Both the position numbers and the translations under genes were made by a program. Below are positions 25,335 through 32,436 of a stretch of DNA of 64,000 nt, piece by piece. The notes below the pieces were generated by a model. The model worked only from the letters and a program-made list of their open reading frames with translations, did no database searches and had not been told where the DNA came from. Origin of the DNA: Bifidobacterium breve. Its GTDB lineage: Bacteria > Actinomycetota > Thermoleophilia > Solirubrobacterales > Solirubrobacteraceae. Location of the stretch: positions 62,001 through 126,000 of the forward strand of contig CAMCUD010000009.1 in the NCBI GenBank assembly GCA_945878865.1, in the 5' to 3' direction. The first letter of the stretch is position 1; each line of letters starts with the position of its first letter.

Positions 25335-26030
25335 TCATGCGCCCATGCCCCCGTCCACGGAGAGCGTGGCGCCGTTGATGTAGCCCGCGTCGTGCGAGCA
25401 GAGGAACCGCACCGCCGCGGCCACCTCTTCCGGCCGGCCGACGCGGCCCGCCGGGATGAACTCCACGAGCTGGCCGGCGTCCAGCTCGGCGGTCATGTCC
25501 GTCTCGATGAAGCCCGGGGCGACCGCGTTGACGGTCACGCCCCGCTTGCCGATCTCCTTGGCCAGCGCGCCGGTGAGCCCGAGCAGCCCGGCCTTCGAGG
25601 CGATGTAGTTCGACTGCCCCGCCTGGGTGCGGGTCGCGACGACGCTCGAGACGTTCACGATGCGTCCCCAGCGGTTGCGCAGCATGTCGCCCATCACGCC
25701 GCGGGTGAACATGAACGCGCCGGACAGGTTCGTGTCGACGACGTCGCCCCAGTCGCTGTCGCTCATGCGCAGCGCCAGGCCGTCGCGGGTGATGCCCGCG
25801 TTGTTGACGAGGACGAAGACCTTGCCGTGCTCGGCGTGGATCTTCTCGATCGCGGCCGTCACGGATTCCGGATCGCTCACGTCGGCCTGCACGTCGCCGC
25901 CGGACCGGCCGATGGTGATGACCTTCCAGCCGTCCTCGCGCAGGGCGTCGGCGATCGCGGCGCCGATCCCGCGCGTCCCGCCGGTGACGACGGCCACACC
26001 CTGCTCCTGCATCTCACTCAGAGAGCTCAC
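25335..26030 (-). CDS. fabG: 3-oxoacyl-ACP reductase
   Basis: The SDR enzyme has the cofactor motif TGGTRGIG, NNAG, the catalytic Ser in NVSSVVATR, YIASK (Tyr-x3-Lys) and the C-terminal INGATLSVDGGM typical of FabG. It reduces 3-oxoacyl-ACP with NADPH. GTG 26030 was taken as the start because it overlaps the fabH stop (GTGA), giving 231 residues; the frame is open further upstream inside fabH and an ATG at 26012 is the alternative. It is the third gene of the fab operon. Confidence 0.93.
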   Translation of the reverse strand: MSSLSEMQEQGVAVVTGGTRGIGAAIADALREDGWKVITIGRSGGDVQADVSDPESVTAAIEKIHAEHGKVFVLVNNAGITRDGLALRMSDSDWGDVVDTNLSGAFMFTRGVMGDMLRNRWGRIVNVSSVVATRTQAGQSNYIASKAGLLGLTGALAKEIGKRGVTVNAVAPGFIETDMTAELDAGQLVEFIPAGRVGRPEEVAAAVRFLCSHDAGYINGATLSVDGGMGA

Positions 26031-26971
26031 GCCCTGTCCTCTTTCCATCCGATCACGGTCGCCCCCCACACGTAGCCCGCGCCGAACGCCGCCAGGCCGA
26101 CGAGCATCCCGGGCTCGAGCCGGCCGTCGCTCTCCGCGTCGCGCAGCGCGAGCGGGATGGACGCAGAAGAGGTGTTCGCCACGCGGTCGACGTTCGACAC
26201 GAGCTTCTCCGCGGGCACCCCGAGCTGCGCGGCGGTCGCGTCGAGGATCCGCTGGTTGGCCTGGTGCGCGACGAAGAGGTCGAGATCGTCGACGGTCAGG
26301 CCCTCGCGCTCGAGGACCGCGCGCGTCGCCTGCGCCATGCGGTCGACGGCGTTCGTGTAGACGCTGCGGCCGTTCATGCCAAGGAAGCCGCCGATGGGGG
26401 CGTTGAGCTGATCGACCTGGTAGTCGCTGCCCAGCTCGGCCGCCGCGACGCCGCGCGCGAACTCACCGCCGGTGAGGATCGCCGCGCCGGCGCCGTCGCC
26501 GAAGAGCACGGCCGTGGAGCGATCCTCGAAGTCCGTGATCCGGCTGAGGATGTCGCAGCTGACGACGAGCACCGCCGAGGCGCGGCCGGCCTCGATGAGC
26601 GCGGAGGCGTGATCCAGCGCGTAGACGAACCCCGCGCACGCGCCGTTGAGGTCCACGGCGCCAGCGCCGACGCCGAGATCGTCGGCGACGCGAGGCGCGA
26701 GGCCGGGCGTGATCCAGTCCGGCGTGATGGTCGTGACGATGATGTGGTCGAGCTCGTCGGCGCCCAGGCCGGCGTCGGCCAGCGCTTCGCGCGCCGCCTC
26801 GGTCGCGAGTGCGCCGGCCTGGTCCTCGGGTTCGAGGTGGTGGCGCTCGCGGATGCCGGTGCGGCGGACGATCCAGTCGTCGGTCGTGTCGAGCCCACGG
26901 GCTTCGAAGTCCGCGTTCGTGACGACCTTGTCGGGAAGCGCTCGGCCGATGCCGACGACGCCCGCCTTCAC
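26027..26971 (-). CDS. fabH: 3-oxoacyl-ACP synthase III
   Basis: The 314-residue initiation condensing enzyme has Cys112 in DLNGACAGF, His236 in AHQANQRI and Asn266 in NTSSASIPLAL, the KAS III triad, and a typical DDWIVRRTGIRERH near the N-terminus. It joins acetyl-CoA or a branched acyl-CoA to malonyl-ACP. The start overlaps the fabD stop (ATGA) and its own stop overlaps the fabG start, so translation through fabD-fabH-fabG is tightly coupled. Confidence 0.95.
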   Translation of the reverse strand: MKAGVVGIGRALPDKVVTNADFEARGLDTTDDWIVRRTGIRERHHLEPEDQAGALATEAAREALADAGLGADELDHIIVTTITPDWITPGLAPRVADDLGVGAGAVDLNGACAGFVYALDHASALIEAGRASAVLVVSCDILSRITDFEDRSTAVLFGDGAGAAILTGGEFARGVAAAELGSDYQVDQLNAPIGGFLGMNGRSVYTNAVDRMAQATRAVLEREGLTVDDLDLFVAHQANQRILDATAAQLGVPAEKLVSNVDRVANTSSASIPLALRDAESDGRLEPGMLVGLAAFGAGYVWGATVIGWKEDRA

Positions 26972-27795
26972 GCGGCCACCGTCACCGTCCGGCGCACGAG
27001 GCCCGCGAGGACCCGGCCGGGGCCGACCTCCTCGAACTCCGCGACCCCGTCGTCGGCCAGGCGCAGCAGCGTCTCACGGAAGCGGACGGGGGCGAGCAGG
27101 TTCGCCACGAGCTCGGCGCGGACGTCGCCGAACGGCTCGACCGTGCTGTTGCTGATGACAGGGAATGCCGGGTCGCCGATCTCGGCCGTGGCGAGCGCCT
27201 CGGCGAGCTCGTCGGCGGCGGGCGCCATGAGCGGCGTGTGGAACGCGGCGCTGACGGGCAGCCGGCGCACGCGGACCTCGAACTCGCGCCCGAGCTCGAT
27301 CGCCTGCTCGAGGCCCTCCTCGCGACCGGAGAGCACGACCTGGCCGGGGGCGTTGTCGTTGGCGACGTGCAGGCCGGTGCGGCGCGCCAGCCCGCGCGCG
27401 GCGTCGATGTCGCCGCCAAGCAGCGCGACCATCCCACCGGGAACGAGCTCGTTGGCGCGATCCATCGCCGACGCGCGGACGTCGACCACGCGCAGCGCGT
27501 CCTCGAATGTCAGGGCGCCCGCGGCGACGAGGGCGGCGTACTCGCCCAGCGAATGGCCGGCCGCGGCGACGGGCGCCTCGGCGTCGGCGTCCTGCAGCCG
27601 GGCGTCCCACGCCGCGACGGAGCACAGGAAGATCGCGGGCTGCTGGTAGCGCGTCCCCTCGTCAAGACGGGAGAACGGGTCGTAATCGAGCAGCTCGAGA
27701 CCGCGCTGTAGGCGCGGCGACGAGGTCCAGGGCTCCTCCATGCCGTCGGCATGGCTGCCCTGTCCGGGGAACAGGACGGCGGTGGCGGGGGGCAT
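26968..27795 (-). CDS. fabD: Malonyl-CoA:ACP transacylase
   Basis: The 275-residue protein has FPGQGSH at the N-terminus, the active-site GHSLGEYAAL (Ser82), and AFHTPLM (catalytic His), as in FabD. It loads malonyl groups on ACP. It is slightly short of the usual 300 residues but complete in motifs. It is the first gene of the operon. TATCGGT lies about 9 nt before ATG 27795 on the minus strand, consistent with the operon promoter giving a leaderless or nearly leaderless mRNA. The gene is divergent from the tRNA-Lys gene. Confidence 0.93.
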   Translation of the reverse strand: MPPATAVLFPGQGSHADGMEEPWTSSPRLQRGLELLDYDPFSRLDEGTRYQQPAIFLCSVAAWDARLQDADAEAPVAAAGHSLGEYAALVAAGALTFEDALRVVDVRASAMDRANELVPGGMVALLGGDIDAARGLARRTGLHVANDNAPGQVVLSGREEGLEQAIELGREFEVRVRRLPVSAAFHTPLMAPAADELAEALATAEIGDPAFPVISNSTVEPFGDVRAELVANLLAPVRFRETLLRLADDGVAEFEEVGPGRVLAGLVRRTVTVAA

Positions 27796-27893
27796 CGAAC
27801 TACCGATACACGACGAATGGCCCCCGGTCTCACGGTTTCGACATCCATGCCGCCCGTGTCAAACGGGGACGTAGGGCATACTGGCCCGCGCAA

Positions 27894-28211
27894 GGGTCGT
27901 TAGCTCAATCGGTAGAGCACCGGACTTCAACACACATAGGAGCGCCAGCAGGGAAACCACTGGTCAGTCGGCGGCTGTGTGCTGGGACCCCCTGAGAGCC
28001 TGAGGTACCCATCGCGGTGACAATCCTCAGGATTGGGCAATCAGCAGGCAATCCGTGAGAACGGCGAGCCCTCAGAGGCCATACGCCGCCCACCCTAACG
28101 TCGAGCCGAGGGTGAAGAGATGGTCCAGACCGCAACGCCTTCCCGGCGGCCGGTGAAAGCCGGTGCGGCAGGTTAATCCGAGGGATCTGGGTTCGAGTCC
28201 CAGGCGACCCA
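27894..28211 (+). tRNA. tRNA-Lys (UUU), interrupted by a group I intron
   Basis: Exon 1 (27894-27927) and exon 2 (28173-28211) join into a 73-nt tRNA. It has a 7-bp acceptor stem (GGGTCGT with GCGACCC), D-arm GCTC/GAGC with an 8-nt loop, T-arm CTGGG-TTCGAGT-CCCAG, a 5-nt variable loop and discriminator A; CCA is not encoded. The anticodon loop after joining is CTTTTAA, giving UUU for Lys. The anticodon stem has four good pairs and a C27/A43 mismatch. The break lies between positions 34 and 35, the same place as in the cyanobacterial tRNA-Leu intron. A CATACT box lies at 27877-27882. The hydrolase gene starts 1 nt after the tRNA. Confidence 0.9.
27928..28172 (+). ncRNA. Group I self-splicing intron (subgroup IC3-like) in tRNA-Lys
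   Basis: The 245-nt intron has no reading frame of its own. Core elements in order: GGGAAACCAC (27951-27960), identical to the P4-side segment of the Azoarcus tRNA-Ile intron; a Q-like GCAATCAGCAG (28037-28047); an R-like CTCAGAGGCCATACG (28071-28085); an S-like AAGAGATGGTCC (28115-28126); and a P9-like hairpin CCGGT-GAAA-GCCGG (28150-28163). The guide GAG (27940-27942) pairs with exon CTT, with the required G-U at the splice site. UAG (27937-27939) can pair with exon UUA after the intron as P10. The intron ends in G (28172). All group I boundary rules are met. Confidence 0.9.
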
Positions 28212-28212
28212 C

Positions 28213-28983
28213 TTGCCGAACATCGCCATCCCCGCCGTCACCCGGATCGGATCCGGGCCGCCGGTCGTGCTCGTCCATGGGACGTGTCCGGCCTGGTGGG
28301 GCGAGCTGCCCGCGTGGCTGGCCGCGTCGACCGAGGTCCTGACGTACGACCGGCGCGGCTTCGGCACGAGCCGTGGGCTGACCGCCGACGGGTTCTCCGC
28401 GCACGCGTGCGACCTCGCCGCCGTGATCGGGGACGAGCCGGCGGTCGTCGTCGGCTGGAGCATGGGCGGGGTCGTCGCCCTGGAGGCGGCGTGCGCGCAC
28501 CCCGAGCGGTTCCGTGGGCTCGTACTCATCGAGCCGCCGCTGCACGCAAAGCGCAGCCCCGACGTCGCGATGGCCTCCTCGGTGCTGGGCGCGATGGTGA
28601 TGGGGCGGCTCGGGCGCGCCGAGGCCGGCGCGCGGTGGTTCCTGCGCTGGGCGTTCACGCGGACGGACGGCGAGCCGAACGACCTTGAGCGCCTACCCGT
28701 CGACGCGCTCTCCCGCCTGCGCGAGGGCGACAACGCGGCGATCGTCGGCGAGATCGAACACGGCACCGGCGAGCACCTCGAGCTCGACGCGCTCCGGGCG
28801 CTCGATCTTCCGGTCACCGTGCTGCACGGCACCGCGAGCCGCCCGGCATTCGCCGCCGCTGCGCGCCGGATCGCCGGCGCCGTCCCGAGCGCGCTGCTGG
28901 AGACCGTCGAGGGCAGCGGGCACGTCATGCAGCTCGACGCGCCGGACCGCCTCGTCGCCGCGGTGCGCGCGGTCGTAGACTGA
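28213..28983 (+). CDS. Alpha/beta hydrolase
   Basis: The 256-residue soluble hydrolase has the oxyanion segment VVLVHGT, the nucleophile elbow GWSMGG (Ser about 78), and a C-terminal EGSGHVMQLDAPDRL with the catalytic His. A short cap region lies between. The substrate is unknown. The start is TTG 28213, one base after the 3' end of the tRNA-Lys gene, so this mRNA either continues from the tRNA transcript or starts within the tRNA; processing of the tRNA 3' end would remove nearly all its leader. This close packing makes the hydrolase potentially dependent on transcription through the intron. Confidence 0.82.
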   Translation: MPNIAIPAVTRIGSGPPVVLVHGTCPAWWGELPAWLAASTEVLTYDRRGFGTSRGLTADGFSAHACDLAAVIGDEPAVVVGWSMGGVVALEAACAHPERFRGLVLIEPPLHAKRSPDVAMASSVLGAMVMGRLGRAEAGARWFLRWAFTRTDGEPNDLERLPVDALSRLREGDNAAIVGEIEHGTGEHLELDALRALDLPVTVLHGTASRPAFAAAARRIAGAVPSALLETVEGSGHVMQLDAPDRLVAAVRAVVD

Positions 28984-28998
28984 ACGCCGTCCCGCCAC

Positions 28999-29070
28999 GC
29001 CCCCATGGTGTAGCGGTTAGCACGCCAGCCTTTCACGCTGGTAGCGGGGGTTCGATTCCCCCTGGGGGTA
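28999..29070 (+). tRNA. tRNA-Glu (UUC)
   Basis: The 72-nt cloverleaf has acceptor GCCCCCA with TGGGGGT (one G-U), the Glu-typical D-arm GGTGTAGCGGTTAGCAC, anticodon loop CTTTCAC (UUC) in the stem CCAGC/GCTGG, and T-arm GGGGG-TTCGATT-CCCCC. CCA is not encoded. It lies in the gap after the hydrolase gene and converges with the next gene. Confidence 0.95.
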
Positions 29071-29072
29071 CT

Positions 29073-30353
29073 TCAGTCGCCGACGGCCAGGTGCCCTGCG
29101 ATCCACTGCTGCGAGTAGTCGAGCCAGTCGCGGTAGTTGGCCATGGCGCAGTGGTCGTCGCCGGGGTAGAGCCGGAGCTCGGCGTGCCGGGCTCCCGCCG
29201 CGAGCTCGATCGAATCGCGGGTGCTCAGGAGCGTGTCGTTGTCGCCGTTGATGACGAGGAGCGGTTGGGTGATCTCGCGGTAGCGGTCGCGGAGCGAGAG
29301 CCGGCGCAGGCGGCAAAGCAGGCCAACGGGCGTTGTGGCGCCCGTGACGTCTGCGAGGGCGTCGAGGATGATCTCGGGCAGCCCGAGTTTGGGCCAGAAG
29401 CTGCGGTCCGTGGGGGCGCCGCATGCCACAGCGCACCTGATCCGGCGGTCCGTTGCGGCCATGCGCGCGGCCCAGTAGCCGCCGAAGCTGACACCGACCA
29501 TGCCGATGCGCTCGGGATCGACGCGAGGGTCGCCGGCGACCGTGTCGATCACGCGGCGGTACACGGCCGCCGACGCGCTCGACATCGGCTCGGCGTACGC
29601 GTAGGAGCCGGGCATCTCCATGACGAGGACGCCCAGGCCGCTGGCGTGGTAGCGCAGCAGGGGGACCAGGAGCTCCTGCACGGTCCCCTCGAGGCCGTTG
29701 GTCACCACGACGACCGGACACGGCCGATCTGTGGCGGGCAGGCAGCGGTAGGCCTCCACGACCTCGCTCCCGGTGTCGATGGAGATCTGCTCGACCACCG
29801 TGTCGAGCCCCGCTGCGAACGCGGTCGCAAGCGCGTCGAAGACGCGGCGTGAGTGCCGGTAGGCCTCCAGGCGATGCGGGGTGCCTCCGGGAAAGGCGCT
29901 GACCTGGAGGTACGTGATCGCCGCCAGGAGCTCTGCGACGGCGCCGACGACCTCCAACGCCCGCTGTGCGCCCTCGGTGCCGGCGTGCTGCTCGGCGAAC
30001 CGGGAGACCGCCTCGGCCGGGACGACGAGGCTGTGGTCGGCCAGGAGCCGGGCATACGGCGCGACGTGGCGCTGGAGGGTCTCGCGGTCGGTGATGTCGC
30101 CGAGCACCTCCTCTGCGCGACGCAGGTGCTCGCCGGCGATGCCGTTCCAGTACGCGCACCAGCGCGCGTCCTCGAAGGAGCGGCAGTCCCGGATCTGCCG
30201 GGCGAACCGCTCGCCGTCCAGGCCGCCCATGTTGGCGTAGCGCTGGACGAACAGCGCGGGCAGGAAGCCGGCGGCTCCCTGGCGGGCGGCGGCGCGCTCC
30301 GTGGTGCCGGTCGCCGCGCATGCGGTGATCAGCAACCGCTGCTTGATGGTCAT
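29073..30353 (-). CDS. FrsA/DUF1100-like alpha/beta hydrolase
   Basis: The 426-residue protein has a helical N-terminal part (about 150 residues) followed by a hydrolase domain with VVVVTNGLEGTVQE, the nucleophile elbow GVSFGGYWAARMA, INGDNDTLLS (acid region) and GDDHCAM (catalytic His). The layout matches the FrsA/dipeptidyl-peptidase-like esterases that carry an N-terminal helical lid. The substrate is unknown. ATG 30353 overlaps the stop of the DNA glycosylase gene (ATGA), which fixes the start and implies co-translation with it. Confidence 0.78.
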   Translation of the reverse strand: MTIKQRLLITACAATGTTERAAARQGAAGFLPALFVQRYANMGGLDGERFARQIRDCRSFEDARWCAYWNGIAGEHLRRAEEVLGDITDRETLQRHVAPYARLLADHSLVVPAEAVSRFAEQHAGTEGAQRALEVVGAVAELLAAITYLQVSAFPGGTPHRLEAYRHSRRVFDALATAFAAGLDTVVEQISIDTGSEVVEAYRCLPATDRPCPVVVVTNGLEGTVQELLVPLLRYHASGLGVLVMEMPGSYAYAEPMSSASAAVYRRVIDTVAGDPRVDPERIGMVGVSFGGYWAARMAATDRRIRCAVACGAPTDRSFWPKLGLPEIILDALADVTGATTPVGLLCRLRRLSLRDRYREITQPLLVINGDNDTLLSTRDSIELAAGARHAELRLYPGDDHCAMANYRDWLDYSQQWIAGHLAVGD

Positions 30354-30958
30354 GTGCCCACCCCTCTTCGCGCGCGTCGGCCGAACGCCGCCCGCGCCGC
30401 ATCCACCTCGGCCCGCGCGAAGCACCCGCGCTCGTGGTCGTTGACGATCCCGCACGCCTGCATGAAGGAGAACACTGTCGTCGGCCCGACGAACTTCCAC
30501 CCGCGCCGCTTGAGCTCCTTCGACATCGCGACCGACTCGGGGCTTGTCGACATCGTCTGCGGTTCGCCGAGTGTCGCGGCGTCCGGCTCGTAGCTCCACG
30601 CGAACGCCGCCAGCGATCCCTCGCGCTCGATGAGCTCCAGCGCGCGGCCCGCGTTGTTGATCGCCGCCTCGATCTTCCCGCGATGACGCACGATGCCGGC
30701 ATCGCCGAGCAGGCGTTCGATGTCGGTCTCGTCGAACGCCGCGACGCGCGCCATGTCGAAGTCGGCGAACCCCGCGCGGAACGCGGGGCGCTTCGTGAGG
30801 ATCGTCCGCCAGCTCAGCCCGGACTGGAATCCCTCGAGGCAGAGCTTCTCGAACAGGCGGCGGTCGTCGGCGACGGGGCGGCCCCACTCCTCGTCGTGGT
30901 AGCGGGGGAACTCCGGGGCGGTGGTGGCCCAGCGGCAGCGCGGGCGGTCGTCAGGCAT
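30350..30958 (-). CDS. tag: DNA-3-methyladenine glycosylase I
   Basis: The 202-residue protein matches Tag closely: CRW...YHDEEWGRPVADDRRLFE at the N-terminus and KFVGPTT, CGIVNDHERGCF at the C-terminus. The structural zinc ligands are all present: Cys8, His21, His175 and Cys179. The base-binding pocket residues Tyr20, Glu42 and Trp50 are also there. It excises 3-methyladenine from alkylated DNA, the first step of base excision repair. It is the first gene of a two-gene unit with the FrsA-like hydrolase, an unusual pairing. Confidence 0.93.
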   Translation of the reverse strand: MPDDRPRCRWATTAPEFPRYHDEEWGRPVADDRRLFEKLCLEGFQSGLSWRTILTKRPAFRAGFADFDMARVAAFDETDIERLLGDAGIVRHRGKIEAAINNAGRALELIEREGSLAAFAWSYEPDAATLGEPQTMSTSPESVAMSKELKRRGWKFVGPTTVFSFMQACGIVNDHERGCFARAEVDAARAAFGRRARRGVGT

Positions 30959-30967
30959 GCCACGGGT

Positions 30968-30973
30968 ATAGCC
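30968..30973 (+). promoter_or_regulatory. Putative -10 box (TATAGC) upstream of the DUF4333 lipoprotein gene
   Basis: TATAGC ends 11 nt before ATG 30985 and no Shine-Dalgarno is present between them. It sits in the 26-nt gap between divergent genes. Confidence 0.4.
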
Positions 30974-30984
30974 TGCGCGCCGTC

Positions 30985-31299
30985 ATGTCGCACGCTCGAT
31001 TCCCGCTCCTCGTTCTCGCCGCCGTCGCCGCGCTTGCACTCCCCGGGTGCGAGGCGTCGTTCTCCATCGGCGGGAAGACGCTGAACACCGACAAGGCTGA
31101 GACCGAGATCGCCAAGGGCATCAAGAAGCAGACCGGGGTGGACGCCACCGTCGTCTGCCCCGACGACGTGAAGATCAAGAAGGACGACACCTTCAAGTGC
31201 ACCGCCACGCCGAAGGGCGGCGGGAAGTCCGCGATCGTCGAGGTCACGCAGACCGATGACGAGGGCAACATCCACTGGGAGCTGAACCCGGGGCAATAG
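30985..31299 (+). CDS. DUF4333 lipoprotein
   Basis: The 104-residue protein has a lipobox (LPGC, Cys22) after a signal peptide and a small DUF4333 domain with two Cys (VVCPDDVKIKKDDTFKCTATP). This CPxxV...GxxFxCxA pattern is the family signature and probably forms a disulfide outside the cell. Function is unknown; the family is widespread in Actinobacteria. It has a paralogue 1.1 kb away (32146-32436), with the GST-like gene between them, suggesting duplication. GxxF is DDTF here. Confidence 0.85.
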   Translation: MSHARFPLLVLAAVAALALPGCEASFSIGGKTLNTDKAETEIAKGIKKQTGVDATVVCPDDVKIKKDDTFKCTATPKGGGKSAIVEVTQTDDEGNIHWELNPGQ

Positions 31300-31321
31300 C
31301 CTTGGTCGATGGTTCCGGCGG

Positions 31322-31327
31322 TACTAT
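31322..31327 (+). promoter_or_regulatory. Putative -10 box (TACTAT) placing the start on GTG 31335
   Basis: TACTAT ends 7 nt before GTG 31335, so the transcript would begin essentially at the start codon. This supports GTG 31335 over the upstream in-frame starts. Confidence 0.45.
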
Positions 31328-31334
31328 CGAGCCG

Positions 31335-32072
31335 GTGGACGTCCGCTTCTACGTCTTCACCGACTCGTACCCCTGCGAAGCCGTGCTCGCCGCGGCCCGG
31401 CACAAGGAGATCGACGTCCGGCGGGTCGACCTCGCACCGGTGCTTCACGCGTTCGTCATGAAGGCCGTCTTCGGTGAGCGCACCGTCCCGGGAGCGCGCT
31501 TCGGCGACCGCAAGGTGCACGGCAGCACCGCCATCTTCCACGCCCTCGACGACGTCCGCCCCGACCCGCCGCTCTTTCCGACACCCGAGGTCGAAGCGGC
31601 CGAGGCGTGGGGCGCGGGCCCGTTCCAGGACATCGGCCGGCGCTTCGTGTGGTTCCACCTGCGCGGCCGCCCGGCCGAGATGCGCCGCTGGGCGCAGCGC
31701 GACGAGGACCCGCGCACCGCCCGGATAAAGCGGGTGCTCGGTGCGCCCATGGCGGCGATCGCTGCACGGGCGAACGACGCGGCCCCCGAGCGCGTGCGCG
31801 CCGATCTCGCCGCGCTGCCCGAGCACCTGGCGCACGTCGATGAGCTCATCGCGCGAGGGGTCATCGGGAACCCCGACGCGCCGAACGCCGCCGACTTCCA
31901 GATCCTGTCGTCGGTCGCCGCCTGGTGGGTCATCCAGGACCTTCGTCCGCTCCTCTCCGAACACGACAGCGTGTCCACCGCGCTGCGGCTTTTCCCCCGC
32001 TACGCCCACGCAGACGGGTTCAGCGGCGGAGTCATCCCGCCGGCTTGGCTCGAACCTCTGCGCGCCGTCTGA
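31335..32072 (+). CDS. Glutathione S-transferase-like protein (thioredoxin-fold N-terminus)
   Basis: The 245-residue cytosolic protein has an N-terminal thioredoxin-like half with FYVFTDSYPCEAVLAAARHKEIDV (key SYPC motif, about residues 11-14), then VPGARFGDRKVHGSTAIFHALDD. The latter includes the VP and S-x-A-I elements that bind the gamma-glutamyl end of a thiol cofactor in GSTs. The C-terminal half is helical (GVIGNPDAPNAADFQILSS is the N-capping/hydrophobic-staple type segment). Actinobacteria generally use mycothiol rather than glutathione, so the true cofactor is uncertain. The start is GTG 31335 with a -10 box 7 nt ahead, probably leaderless. Confidence 0.72.
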   Translation: MDVRFYVFTDSYPCEAVLAAARHKEIDVRRVDLAPVLHAFVMKAVFGERTVPGARFGDRKVHGSTAIFHALDDVRPDPPLFPTPEVEAAEAWGAGPFQDIGRRFVWFHLRGRPAEMRRWAQRDEDPRTARIKRVLGAPMAAIAARANDAAPERVRADLAALPEHLAHVDELIARGVIGNPDAPNAADFQILSSVAAWWVIQDLRPLLSEHDSVSTALRLFPRYAHADGFSGGVIPPAWLEPLRAV

Positions 32073-32145
32073 TTCCGGGCTCAAGATGCGAGCTCGTCCG
32101 GCCGACGAGGACGAACATCCCCCGCAACGCTCAACCAGGAGCACC

Positions 32146-32436
32146 ATGACCGCTGCCACCCGTCTGTCCACCCTCGCCGCGCTCGCGCTCGCGACGCTCG
32201 GCATCGCCGCCTGCGGCACCACCACCATCAACACGGACAAGGCTGAGTCCGAGATCACGAAGCAGCTCGACGAGCAGGTCGGCAAGGGCGCGAAGGTCTC
32301 GTGCCCGGATGACATCGAGGCCAAGAAGGGCGACACCTTCAACTGCACCGCGACCGACCCGGATGGCAACAAGGCCACCATCGTCGTCACCCAGAAGGAC
32401 GACGAGGGCAACGTGTCGTGGGAGCTCAAGCAGTAG
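32146..32436 (+). CDS. DUF4333 lipoprotein (paralogue)
   Basis: The 96-residue product has signal peptide and lipobox IAAC (Cys23), and a DUF4333 domain VSCPDDIEAKKGDTFNCTATD with the same Cys pair as the protein at 30985-31299. About half the residues are identical, including NTDKAE(S/T)EI and QxDDEGNxxWEL at the end. ATG 32146 has AGGAG 5-6 nt upstream. The last 19 bp overlap the start of the following lipoprotein gene, which indicates coupled translation and perhaps a shared function at the membrane. Confidence 0.87.
   Translation: MTAATRLSTLAALALATLGIAACGTTTINTDKAESEITKQLDEQVGKGAKVSCPDDIEAKKGDTFNCTATDPDGNKATIVVTQKDDEGNVSWELKQ

Noticed and set aside
27905-28135. A 76-codon minus-strand frame covering much of the tRNA-Lys intron, considered as an intron-encoded protein
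   Set aside because: It has no LAGLIDADG, HNH or GIY-YIG motif, no start signal, and crosses structured intron elements; the intron seems to be without an ORF.
27894-28211. Broken tRNA pseudogene or insertion element instead of an intron
   Set aside because: Both exons keep full pairing, the joined loop gives a valid Lys anticodon, and the insert has ordered group I core elements and correct boundary bases.
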